Part shown: positions 1-11,057 of the stretch, in pieces
Layout of the letters: each line of letters starts with the position of its first letter
How positions within the stretch are numbered: position 1 is the first letter of the stretch
NCBI GenBank assembly: GCA_002914845.1
Contig: JXTC01000107.1
Coordinates: 622,935 to 686,934 of the forward strand
Source of the DNA: Trema orientale
Lineage: Eukaryota > Streptophyta > Magnoliopsida > Rosales > Cannabaceae
Direction: 5' to 3'
DNA: 64,000 nt
Made by a program: the position numbers and the translations under genes
The notes under the pieces: model-generated
What the model was told of the DNA's origin: nothing
The model's database searches: none
What the model saw: the letters and a program-made list of their open reading frames with translations, nothing else

Positions 1-3000
1 TGGGTACGACAGACGAAAAAGACACATGTCTTCTTTACGCACAAGTCAACCTTAATTACCAATTCGCCCATGTGGGATTTTTTTCCATTTCCCAATTTGG
101 ATTTTAAAACTTATATGTATACACACACACAAAAAATCTTAATTTATTCGAGGTATGCCTGATATTATTATCCCGAAACTAAAGTTACATATCTAAGTAA
201 ACGTGACAAAAATTTTAATTATCAAGGTTTATAAAGATACGCTTTGGATTCTGGCTGCAATTGCTGAGAGTTGTTTGGCTGAGGAGGAGCATATTGCATG
301 TGAATCCCATACCCACTTGATCAGTCTTTGTTGGATATTGGACAGAAGCTCTAGTTTCAGAGGTGGGGTTTTGCCGTTTTGCTATTTTATGGGCTCTGAA
401 AATTATGTTCAACCAAAACCCAGCACTCATAATCATATCATATATAGAATAATACTCACTCACACGTAACACTACCACGCATATAGATACAGCAGCCGGC
501 AACAAGAATTAATATGCGGCTTCTTGTACATAATTGTGTGTTTCTGGCCATTTTCGTAATTTAGGTGCTAGGATTTTCGCGTTGGAATTGGGCTAAAGTA
601 AAATTTCAATTGGTTGATCGTATAGTCTTTTATTATTGATTAGTATGGGTACCATCCCATACTATAAGGTATGTATTTTTCACGACAATCAGTTGATGGA
701 AAATAATGTGATTCTTGTTAGTACTCTTCTTATTATTATGTACGTAAATCCTAATAAGATAATAAAATTGAGTGGGACGCTGTGAATTAAATTGCACAAA
801 ATGTAGTATAATTTGCCATTTAAAGAGAGAATGGGGCAGTGGGGGAATTAGACATTACTTCCTTGTAGTACTACCTAGACATATGTCACGCATGAAGTGG
901 TCCTGAAATTTATTAAATGCTGTTGGATTTTGGAAGTAATTAATGTCTTTTGTAATACTTAACATTACAAGCCTTTTTGTTCAATTATACACTGACCCAT
1001 GATAAGAGTGTAAAGTTTTGACTTGAGTGTATCATCAGATATTAATTAGTGTTTATCAAATGGAAGACGTGTAATACCGATTATTAATAGTCATACACTG
1101 TTTAGTGCTTTTAATTTTCTCAAGGTTTATTTGCCAAATTGTGATCTTAAACTACAAAATAAGCACATAGTTGTATTTAGCTTTTTTGTCTATGAAAAAG
1201 TCTACTGTCTATATGATACCCTTGCAAGGAACAGAGTTCGATATAAAATTATGTAATAAATGTGAATACAATGGGTCTAATGATGCGGATACAAATTACA
1301 ATATGATAGAATGATTATGACCACAATGTTGATTAAAAATAATCAGAGTAATAAATAAATAAATAAAACCAACTTGTATTTTTCTAGGTGACTACTGACT
1401 TCTACGAAACATATGAAATTCCCAAAATAACTTCCTTTCTTTTTCTTTTTTTTTTTGACGAAAAAAATAACTTCCTTTCTAACTTCATGCATTTATCTGT
1501 TTTTTCCTCTCCTTTTCGCGTACTTGTGCTTCATAATGCAACAAAAGCATACTGCATACATATATTTTTAAGGTATGTTTGGCTAAACATCTTACATCAA
1601 TTTATTTTGCAATTGTTATACGTTTTGCCTTTTTGTTTATCCGTTTTTCATAAACTATTTTTCGCTACTACGGGTGTGTTAATATTGGTCATGTGGGCCA
1701 TAGTAAAGAGAATGATGCTGGTGGATCTATATGTGGGCCAGCCAGCTGAATAAACCTTTCCCATTTTTTTTTCCACCTTGGCCTAACTCTATCATACCTT
1801 GTAGTACACTTCTTTTGAATAAGGCATTGCTTTAGCTTAAAGCATGTGAGTGAGGTGGAGATCTCATTAGGAGTGGTAATTTGAATTAAAGTTTCATCAT
1901 TCTTAGACCAAAATTAGCTCTAACATCCTTTCTAGTTGTACGTCCACTACAACTTTTGATATAATTGAAATTTGTAATTTGGCTCCTGTAGACCCTGTAA
2001 GGCCTTAGAAACTAGTCAGTATGATTCAACCATATTTTGAAAATGTAATGAATTAAATAAAAGCAATCCGAAAAAAAAAAATCTGTTTATTATAAGTGTT
2101 TCACGTGAAGCTATGAATTATATGATAGTAATCTATATCCCTATTCCTTGTTAAATTATTCCTTAAATAAATTATATACCTTATACTTAATCTTTGAAAT
2201 TCAGTGGTGGCAAGCAACCATGCCTCCTTTGAGCCAAAACCCCAATACTAATATAAATAATTCAATTCTTAATCTCCAATTACGATAATTCTAAAAATAC
2301 ATCTAAAAATTTTAATTTTTTTATTAATTTTTTTTCTCAATCATGAAATAAAAGTCATAAATCAAATATTTTAAAAAAGTTTCTTATTGAGAAATCAAAT
2401 ATTATTCAAATAAATAATTATTAATTGATTACCTGTTAATAACTAAAATATTATTACATTAATGTTATTTCAAAAGAATTTAGATTTCTTTTTTATTTAT
2501 ACGTTTTACAAGAATCAAATGTTTACGGTATTGACATTCCCCGGATTGAACGAAATAGTAATTATCATTTTTTTTTCTTGATTTTGTGAAGGGTCCATAG
2601 AAGAATTCTCCTATTGTTAGCGGATTTCACATACACCTTACAATATTATTGTCTATTCATATTCATATAACTAGAACCCAACAAACTAAGAGAAGAAAGT
2701 TTATATTTTAAGTGCTTCCGCGAGAAAGCTGTGAGATATAAATGAGCCTAAATTATCATTTCGAAAAAAAATAAAGAAATGAAATGAGCCTAAATTATGA
2801 GTGATACCAGGGACATCCATGTTTTGTTCAAAAACTTTATAGAAAATGAGGTGACATAATTTCAAATTATATCTTATTTCAGTGAGACCACATTCTTTTT
2901 ACATACCACATCATTTAATATATATTTTAAGTAAAAAAAAATGAATGTCGCTAATATTATTCCTGTAATTAACACATCGTCTCTAACGTCTTAAATAAAT

Positions 3001-3650
3001 ATGTTGTACTCTTTGTCTTCTAAATTTGTATTTCTTTTTGTAAATAAAAAATTATATTATGCTAAAGATAATTCTGGTTATGTCATAACTAATTATAAAT
3101 TCGATTAATAACGTGAATTTATAATATATTGTGTCTTCAATGCAAAGTTTATAATTTATCCATGACGATTAATGTCAATAGAGGGCAGAAAAAAAAATCA
3201 TTGCATTATAAAGGGCAAAATAAATAAATAAATAAAACTTTGCAAGATACAAAAATATTTAAAATTTGAGGGAGCGACTAACACAAGCAAGTTACAAAAC
3301 TACACAAATTTGTAGTACCCATTACTCAATAATCAGCAGTTAATTATATGACTTGATTTTCAAACACACGAGTTTTTTTATTTTTATTTTTTCGAAACAA
3401 CAAACACTCAAGTTTTAAGTAGGATTTTAACTTAATAAGACGTAATATATTCATTATTATAGTTGGTGCAGGAAATGTGCGGTGCCAAGCATTACTAGCC
3501 TAGATCTAGCCGAAGCCCAAATATTAGTCGGGTTGTGAATAAAGAAGGAAAACCCGACCCGACCCGACCCACATTCCACGGCCAATTTCAGCCGTACAGT
3601 TTCCCGCCAAAGTTGTGTGATAGACCGAGTCGGAGGGCGTAATGGGATCG
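1..3650. other. AT-rich intergenic region, no supported gene
   Basis: No reading frame here shows family resemblance or a plausible exon structure. The sequence is AT-rich, with short homopolymers and AAATA-type microrepeats (for example near 1350 and 3220). GC content rises at about 3530-3660, where a short CCGAC-type direct repeat (3551-3570) lies upstream of the universal stress protein gene. An open frame at 1388-1753 is rich in Phe and Leu, has no recognisable motif and is treated as chance. Confidence 0.6.
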
Positions 3651-3686
3651 GGGGCAGTTGACCCTACGTAATGTCCTAATTGAAAC

Positions 3687-3694
3687 TATAAATA
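3687..3694 (+). promoter_or_regulatory. TATA box of the universal stress protein gene
   Basis: The motif TATAAATA lies about 108 bases before the ATG at 3802. The leader between them is purine-rich, with no upstream ATG that would compete strongly. Position and sequence fit a plant TATA box. Confidence 0.6.
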
Positions 3695-3801
3695 CTAGTA
3701 GAGTTGTTCCGTGAAAAGGACTAAAACAAAATCAGAGGAAGTGGTAAAGAGACAGAGTTGATCAGCTTAAGCTCGTCCTGTGGAGATTTGGTTGTTCAAC
3801 A

Positions 3802-5988
3802 ATGGCGAGTACGGACAATAAGCCAGTTATGGTGATGGGCCTATACGACAGCAAGCATAGCTTCTACGCCTTGGAGTGGACTTTGGAACGTTATTTTGCT
3901 AATTTTGGCCCAAACTGCCCTTTCAAGCTCGTCATCGTTCTCGCTAGGCCCACTCCGGCTTCGGTCGTCGGAGTTGGTGGCCCCGGTAAGCCTGTCCGAA
4001 TTCGATTTTGTGTTTTTTTTTTTTTTTTTTTTTTTATAATCTTAATACATGTTCGAATATATCAGTTCATATACTTATTATATCAACTAATTTATAATTG
4101 TAGAAGAAAATTGGTTTTGCTTTCCATTGTAAACTGCAATAGTATACTAATTAAGGATGTCACCTCTTATCCCACTATTTAAAAAATTAATATCGACTTT
4201 GATATGTGAATTTTCACGATATAATTTTGAATATTGAAGGACTTATACATTACAAGTTTTCTAATTCACGAATTAAATTGTAATAACTCACATATCACAT
4301 TAAGTGGAATTCATAAAAGTGGGACTAGCATTATTATCTGAATTGCAATCTCGTTTGGTTCAAGATTGAACCTATGGTTGCATTGTGGTTACTTGCAAGT
4401 TGAGCTTTAATTTTAATGCAGGATCTGGGGCTTTTATGACAATTATAGAGTCGGAATTCAAGAGGAAGGCTACAAGAGCAGTTGATGAAATTAAAGAGAT
4501 CTGCAGAAAAAAATCGGTAATAATCACACGTATTGCCTCTCTTCGGCATTTTGTTTATAGAATTTGATGTTTTATTAATGGCTTAACTATTCAGAACTTT
4601 TGATTATAAACTAAAACTCTTTTTGTGCAACATGTTTATCCACGTTCATGATATGCAATGTTTTAAGTAATAATTCTAAAGACTAGATAATGCAAATTAA
4701 TATCCAATATTCCTTGTTGTTTTGAGGGGCATCATTTACAAAGATGATACCAATCTATATTGCAGGTAGAAGATGTGAAGGTGGAAATAGTGGAAGGTAA
4801 TCCCAGGAAAGTTATATGTGATGCTGTAGACAGACACCACGCATCCATTTTGGTTGTGGGAAGTCATGGTTATGGAGCAGTAAAGAGGTAAATTTTTTCC
4901 CCCCTTAGTAAACAGATACTTGACAATTACAGAGGTTAAGAAGGAAATAGTCTCCTGCCGATTTATCTCGTTCAACTAAAAAAAAAAAAAAGTGCATATA
5001 TATCAATATATCATATAACACGGATGAATTTCACGCAAAATTAAAGTAAAAGCATGTAGAGAAGAAAAAGAAATCAAATATGTAAGTTCTTACATGATTG
5101 GTGTGGTACTACAACATAATAAAGTAACACTAGTCAATTCGTGTCTAGTTAAACTAATTTTTAGTAGAATTACATGCATAATATTGCGTGTTACTAATTT
5201 TATGTGAAAATTTACATAAAGCTGGGCGATGGTTTTTTTTTTTTTTTTTGGAAAGCATAAAGCTAGACGAATTTTAAACAGACTACATCTAACTCAGTAT
5301 ACATATATCTATATATATTGGTCTTGTGTGTCAATAAGAGAAATGATGGGGGAAAAGGAAAACCTATCGGATTGGTGTAGCTAGCTTCTCACTTGTCATT
5401 AACCAAAAAAGAAAAAGACGAGATTACCCATTTGGACTATCTGAAACAGTTAAAAAAAAAATTTACATAACATGTGCTGAGGACAGAGTTTGAAAACAAT
5501 TACACATAAATTTTTCCGCTTATTGAAAAAGAAATCAACTACTTATCTTATTTGAAAATAATTCAGGTTTAGATTTTATTTTTTACAACTATTTTAGGTG
5601 AAAAACTCAGAAGTACGACGCTCAATTGTAGACACATTACTTGCGTGTAAAACTTTTCAACGTAGACATCTTCTTTCTTAGGGTCAACATGGCCAAGTTG
5701 TGCTTTTATATTTATTAGCCCCGGCACTTGCGAGTAGTGTCCTTGGAATATTCCATGTCGATATTCCACTAAATTGCAGTCTTTGGGGTCCACAAATTAT
5801 GAGGGTGAATTATATAAGGAACATAGAACTTTCTCATCTTGGAGCCCTGTATCTGATTAAGAATCTGAGCATATTGCAGGGCTGTTCTCGGAAGCGTAAG
5901 CGACTACTGCGCCCATCATGCACATTGCTCTGTGACAATCGTGAAAAGGCCCTCCAAGACAAGCATTGACATGAGCTATTTTCGCTAG
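3802..5988 (+). CDS. Universal stress protein (UspA domain), 169 aa, 4 exons
   Basis: Exons are 3802-3985, 4422-4516, 4766-4887 and 5880-5988; all three introns are GT-AG and the joined frame is 510 nt. The protein is one UspA-type alpha/beta domain. It opens with a beta strand in KPVMVMGLYDSKHS and continues with a long helix, ALEWTLERYF. It ends with the ATP-binding signature G-x2-G-x9-G-S (GSHGYGAVKRAVLGSVS), split across the exon 3/4 junction, then CSVTIVKRP. This motif marks the nucleotide-binding subgroup of plant USPs, small soluble proteins linked to stress responses. Length matches the usual 160-175 residues. The start is the first ATG after the TATA box and fits the domain edge. Intron 3 is long (992 bases) and AT-rich. 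The family is certain; the specific role is unknown. Confidence 0.92.
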
Positions 5989-6825
5989 CTGCCACCTCTA
6001 TGAATTTTTTTTGGAATTCATGTTACAAGGAAAAGGAAACAGTTTTTGGTTTACCTATTTTTCCTCCCTAATTTTTATTTAATATAATTTGTATTGCTAT
6101 TGAACAACATTCTTTATGATAATAACCCCAATCCCATGTATGAAAACCAAACCTACTTATCTTAGAAAACTTTATGGTTAAGAGTTATTTGGAAAAAAAA
6201 AAAAAATCCAAAGGTGGAGAGAGTAGCACATTCTTACACTACACAAATATATATATATATATAGGAGCATAAAGTGAACACAAAAAGCAACTCATTCCAT
6301 CAGTAAACAAAGAAGAAAGAAAACCATCCATTTCACGATCATATTCGGTTCCAGAATTCTCGTAAAAAAATATTGCACCTTTTTTGACGAATATATACAT
6401 TTCTTTGACCCCGTTCTCTCAAATGGATCGATCTTAAAGAGCTTGCCATTTACGAGATAGAAGACACAGGCAGATCGATCGAACTCATAATTTTTCCTCA
6501 TTGTCGACATAGAAGTATCCAAAAATCAGGAAAATTGGAAGCTCTAAAAATCTAAGGTAGAAATGCTTCAGGAGATTATTAGAAAACGATGTCCATTCCA
6601 AAGGTAACTTATCTTAAATTACGACAAACAATTAGATCCTCTGGCTAATTAATGTTCAATTATGTTTGACCAATATAAGCACCAACGATACATGAGGAAA
6701 CCAAGTTCAAAATAAAAAATAGTCACTCAAACAAACAAAAAGGGCAAAAACAGGGTAAAAACGGATGGTAATAGAAACTAAGAACATAGCAAAAAGCTTC
6801 TACTTTGAAGCCACTACTCCAACTC

Positions 6826-8210
6826 TCAACACTTGACCTCCTTCAAACCGTGAGCAAAATACAGAAAAGTTGGGTCGGTGGCTCCCTCCTTATAGTAAGC
6901 GAAAACCAAAGCTCCATCATCATGCATGCTCTCACCAACAAAGCTGCAAATATTAACGTATCATCAATACAGATATTAAATAGTTTTATACATAAATCAT
7001 AAAATCATACCACGCATTATTATTATTATTATTATTATTATTATGTTTTAAAAGGTCATAGAAACGTACAATTGCAAGTCTGAGAGTTTTGAAAGCAGGA
7101 ACTTGGTTGCTCCCTCAATGTTCTTCTTAAACACCTCTTGTTGATCCGCCTCGAGTTTGGCGGTCAAAAGTTTTATGTATCTCTTCATAAATACGAGAAA
7201 CTGCTTCTTGTCAAAAGCCGGTTGCTCCTGTATAAAACATGTTCATCAGATTCTGCCTCGAAAGATCATGATAAACCGAAAAATAAAAAGAAAGGTAAAA
7301 CCACAGCATACCTGGAGCCTGAATGTGTCAACAATGTCGACAACCTTAACAGCTTGGTCATCGACACCCTCGTCCGCATCAGCACCTTCAGCAGACGGAT
7401 TTGCACCAATGTCTACCTCAACTGCTCCTTGAACTACCCACTACAAGAAATAATCATTCCGAATAATGAATTAAAGTGCCTTAATCGGCATGTGACATAC
7501 AGATACGCTACAATTATTCTCCCAAATACATCGAAATTCCCAAAATAAACCATATATATAATGGATAATGTTTGAGCTACCAATTTTTGTACCAAATTTT
7601 TGTCACCGCTCCATTAGTGATAACGTTTAATTTATTTGTGGTAAGTTCTAAGTTGCCGCATGTGTTATAACAAAAATTTGGTACAAAAGTTGGGATGTGT
7701 AGTGTTATCTATATATATATGTTACTAACCTTTCCTTCGACCTCCCAGAGAATTCCGTTCTGGGTTTCCTTGTACGGAAACGAGTCCGAAAGAAGCTCAT
7801 CACCTAAATATCCAATATGATTCAAACAAACCCAAAATTCATGAAAAAGGAACCAAACAGACCCAGATACTAAGGGCACGCTCTAGTTGAGTTTCAAATA
7901 TAGCTAAATCGAAAAAAGTGGAATATAAAAACGACAAATCTGATCGGTTATTCATTCAAAACCCTAGTAAGAATTCAGATCTCAGAAGCATACGCATATG
8001 GAAAAAAATACAAACTAAATTACAAAGTTAAACACCAGATCCATGGCAAAAGATTTAATAAAAATTGGATCAAATTCATCAAACCATGCTAATAATTTAA
8101 ACCAAAAAAGTTAGATGACTCAATTAAATTGGACTGGATTCTGAATCAACATATCAAAAGAAAATATTGATGGGAAACTTACCGGTGAGGAGGTCCTGGT
8201 AAACCAACAT
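6826..8210 (-). CDS. TCTP: Translationally controlled tumor protein (TCTP), 168 aa, 5 exons
   Basis: Read on the minus strand, the exons are 8210-8183, 7803-7730, 7440-7312, 7227-7070 and 6943-6826 (507 nt with stop). The protein starts [20 protein letters not shown], the near-invariant plant TCTP N-terminus. It has the TCTP signature around IGANPSAEG, a charged helical hairpin ([13 protein letters not shown]) and ends in [10 protein letters not shown]. Plant TCTPs are normally 168 residues, exactly as here. TCTP is an abundant cytosolic protein with an Mss4-like fold, linked to TOR signalling, growth and calcium binding. Intron 2 (7441-7729) holds a MITE-like element. The leader carries a GA microsatellite, which reads as a CT tract on the mRNA strand. 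The gene converges on the universal stress protein gene, with about 840 bases between stop codons. Confidence 0.96.
7564..7709. mobile_element. MITE-like element inside TCTP intron 2
   Basis: A 146-base segment is bounded by inverted repeats. The left end runs GATAATGTTTGAGCTACC followed by TTTTTGTACCAAATTTTTGT; the reverse complement of the right end runs GATAACACTACACATCCC followed by TTTTGTACCAAATTTTTGT. The inner parts of the arms are almost identical and the outer 18 bases are diverged but alignable. It codes for nothing and lies wholly inside the intron, clear of both splice sites, although its right end is only about 20 bases from the exon 2 donor. No clear target duplication could be fixed. 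Confidence 0.65.
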
Positions 8211-8237
8211 GTTTGCAAAGAGGGCTGAAGAAAGAGG

Positions 8238-8262
8238 AGAGAGAGAGAGAGAGAGAGCGTAA
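8238..8262. repeat. GA microsatellite in the TCTP leader
   Basis: An uninterrupted run of GA dinucleotides lies just upstream of the TCTP start on the + strand. It reads as a CT tract on the TCTP sense strand, a common feature of plant core promoters and 5' leaders. Confidence 0.8.
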
Positions 8263-8318
8263 GGGAGACGCAGCGGTGAGAGATCGAGAGAGGGTTTGGG
8301 AAAGCGGTGGAGAGCTGA

Positions 8319-8325
8319 TATTTAT
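8319..8325 (-). promoter_or_regulatory. TATA box of TCTP
   Basis: On the minus strand this reads ATAAATA, about 110 bases upstream of the TCTP ATG at 8210. The CT-rich leader lies between them. Confidence 0.55.
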
Positions 8326-9508
8326 GGACGAGGGTTTGGGATCGGGAACGACGGGAATGTTTAATTACGGAATCAGGACTCTACTTTCTCTTAATTCCCT
8401 ACAAGTCCTTTCCCACTCGGACTCCACTTCCCACTTTTTTGACTCCTCTTATTTTTTCTAAAAAAAGTAAAAAATAAAAAAATATACTTCTCAATTATAT
8501 ACCATATATTAATCAATCATGCCTTAACCTATAATATTAAATCTAAACTGTTTCTAAATAACTTTGTTGGAAAAGAATATATATATTATACGATCTTTTT
8601 ATGAAACCAAAAAAATATGTATGTAACTACAAAGGGACAATTATAAGATCTAGTTCGAATTCTTTTACCAATTTGTAAGTCTACTTTAAAATTTTACAAA
8701 ATCATTAACTTTGCCCGATAGCATTTTCATATCGTATTGTTGGAAAACACTTTATATGACCAAATACCATTCTCCAATGCATAAGATAAATAATTTTTCC
8801 GTAGTTCCTTTAGTGTCCATCAAATATATAATTTTTCTGTAATTCCTTTAGTTTTTTCTAGATAATTTTTATTTTTCTAATTAAATTATTTTCAAAATAC
8901 ACTTTAAGTTGTTTGTTTATTATTTATACTTAAATTGAAGTTAATCTCATTTTTACTTTTTAAGATGCATACAACACATTCGGTATATGATTTAAAATCT
9001 ATTTATGATGATTTTGGATTTTATAAATAAAACCAATGACTATTTCGAGATATTATGTTTAATGTACATGAAAACATCTTGAAATACTATTATCTTATAA
9101 AGTATATTAAATTTTAAAGTTATATTAATTGTATGTATATCTACTTCTTAACTTTTTAATGTACACTGAAAATTAATTTTTAGAATTTTATTTACTTTAT
9201 TTGTATAAAACCAAAATATATTAATTTTTATATATATACATATTAACTTTCAGGTTTCTTTACATGAATAGATTAACTTTGACTGTATCTAATCTTCATT
9301 ATTATAAGTCATATATATATCTTATGTGAAAAAATAGTACAAATATTAAACTCATAATAGTCTTTTAAATTAATAAATATTTATTTATTGATAAATTAAT
9401 CATTTATCGATAATATAAATAACCTCAATAATATAATAACTTTTCATAGTCTTAATATTATTAATTTATAGAGATTTTACTTTACATGCTATTTTATGGA
9501 TGATACTT

Positions 9509-9798
9509 GCATTACACTACCAACATATCCATGAAACAACAATCTTATTGTATGGATAGTTAGATTTTTTTTTAATGTATGCAACAAAAGCAAATTATAC
9601 AAGCTATGGTGAATATATATATATATATATATCTTTTAAAAAACAATTAAAAGGCATTACACTACCAATATATCCATGAAACAACAATTTTATTGTATGG
9701 ATAGTTAGATTTTTTTTTTTTTAATGTATGCAACAAAAGCAAATTATACAAGGTATGGTGGATATATATATATTTTTTTAAAAAAAACAATTAAAAGG
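9509..9798. repeat. Tandem duplication, two copies of about 145 bases
   Basis: Copy 1 is about 9509-9653 and copy 2 about 9654-9798. Both begin GCATTACACTACCAA, continue through ATCCATGAAACAACAAT and GTATGGATAGTTAGATTTTT, then ATGTATGCAACAAAAGCAAA, and close with an AT microsatellite and AACAATTAAAAGGCA. Divergence is low outside the T and AT runs, which differ in length, so the duplication looks fairly recent. Confidence 0.85.
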
Positions 9799-10803
9799 CA
9801 CTTGTGTAGAAATCACGCTTTTATTAGAGAAAACGTCATAAAATATTTTACATTTTACATATCTATATATATGGTTACCATCGAAAAAAACGTTGAGTTT
9901 TTTAATTTTAGCAAAAAAAAAATATTGGACTTTTTATTATATTAAAAAAAAATTGTCTTTGTTTAATTTTAGCAAAATAAAACATCTTGATTATAAAATC
10001 GAATGAAACTAGTCTCGTAAATAAGTCAAATGACTATTTTTTCTTTAGTGTACACTATCATGTGCGACTATGCGATGCTATTTACATTGTCAAACACCCT
10101 GGGCGAAAACTATGCATTTTATATTGAAAATGTTGACTTTTTTAGGTTAAATAAATTAAAAATAATAATTCATGAGTAAAAAATACTTAAAAAATAAAGT
10201 CATTTCTTAATCACGTTATATATTCGTAGATTAAATATATTTTTTGAGTTCAATTTAATTGAATTTTAAAATCTCAAAGTTTTATTTGATATAATCAGAA
10301 AACCCAGAATTTTATTTGCTAGAATTAAAAATTTTCAAGGTTTTATTTAATATAACGAAAAACTTAATGTTTTTTTTCTCCTTTGCTAAAATAAAAAAAC
10401 CTAAATTTTTTTACATATAATAACCCTATATATATATAAAAAAAAAAAACTCCCAATGTTTTAACAAGTACCGAAAAATCCCATCAGATTTGGTTTTTTA
10501 TTGTAAAAAACATTTTAATTTGATTATTTTAAAAATCTAATATTCTCATGTGATCAAAATTTGATATAAGGGTAATTTTGTTATATCTTATTAAATGTTA
10601 TGATTTATCTTACACAGGAGGTCAAATTTCAAAAACAATCTAGTTGCTGGACTTTTTTGTAATAAAAGAAAATCAGATTCAAAAAGAGTTTTTTATATTT
10701 TTTTAAACATAGTTTTCACTGGTAAATGTAATATACATTTTAAAAAAGGCCTCCAACATCTAAAAACACTGCGAATGAGCTTAGTTCCATGGGAAATTGA
10801 TCT

Positions 10804-11057
10804 GGGTAGTGCTAATTTAGAAGAAAATGACTTTTTTAGTAGTATTTTTCAAATTGACATTTCTAGTAGTATCACAAATTGTATGACGAGGGGTCACACA
10901 ATTTATGACTATAAATTATGACTTTTCTAATATTAATTAATAATCACAAATTGTATGATGAAAGGTCACACAAGTTCACAAAATACTAAAATACTACTAG
11001 AAAAGTAACTTTTCAAATCACTCTTAAAAAAGTTATTTTAGTCAAAATTACTACTAT
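10804..11057. mobile_element. MITE-like inverted-repeat element, about 254 bp
   Basis: The left arm runs GTAGTGCTAATTT, then AAAATGACTTTTTTAGTAGT and TTTCTAGTAGTAT. The reverse complement of the right arm runs TAGTAGTAATTTT, then AAAATAACTTTTTTAAGAGT and TTTTCTAGTAGTATT. The arms are about 65 bases long. Between them are two copies of a unit containing ATCACAAATTGTATGA and GGTCACACAA. It has no coding capacity. Ends are approximate and no target duplication was fixed. Confidence 0.6.

Noticed and set aside
1388..1753. 121-residue open frame on the + strand
   Set aside because: Phe/Leu-rich composition from T-rich DNA, no motif, no promoter or exon context.
1825..1910. Possible SINE-like segment (TTTAGCTTAAAGCATGTGAGTGAGG)
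   Set aside because: Only weak A-box resemblance and no convincing B box or A-rich tail.
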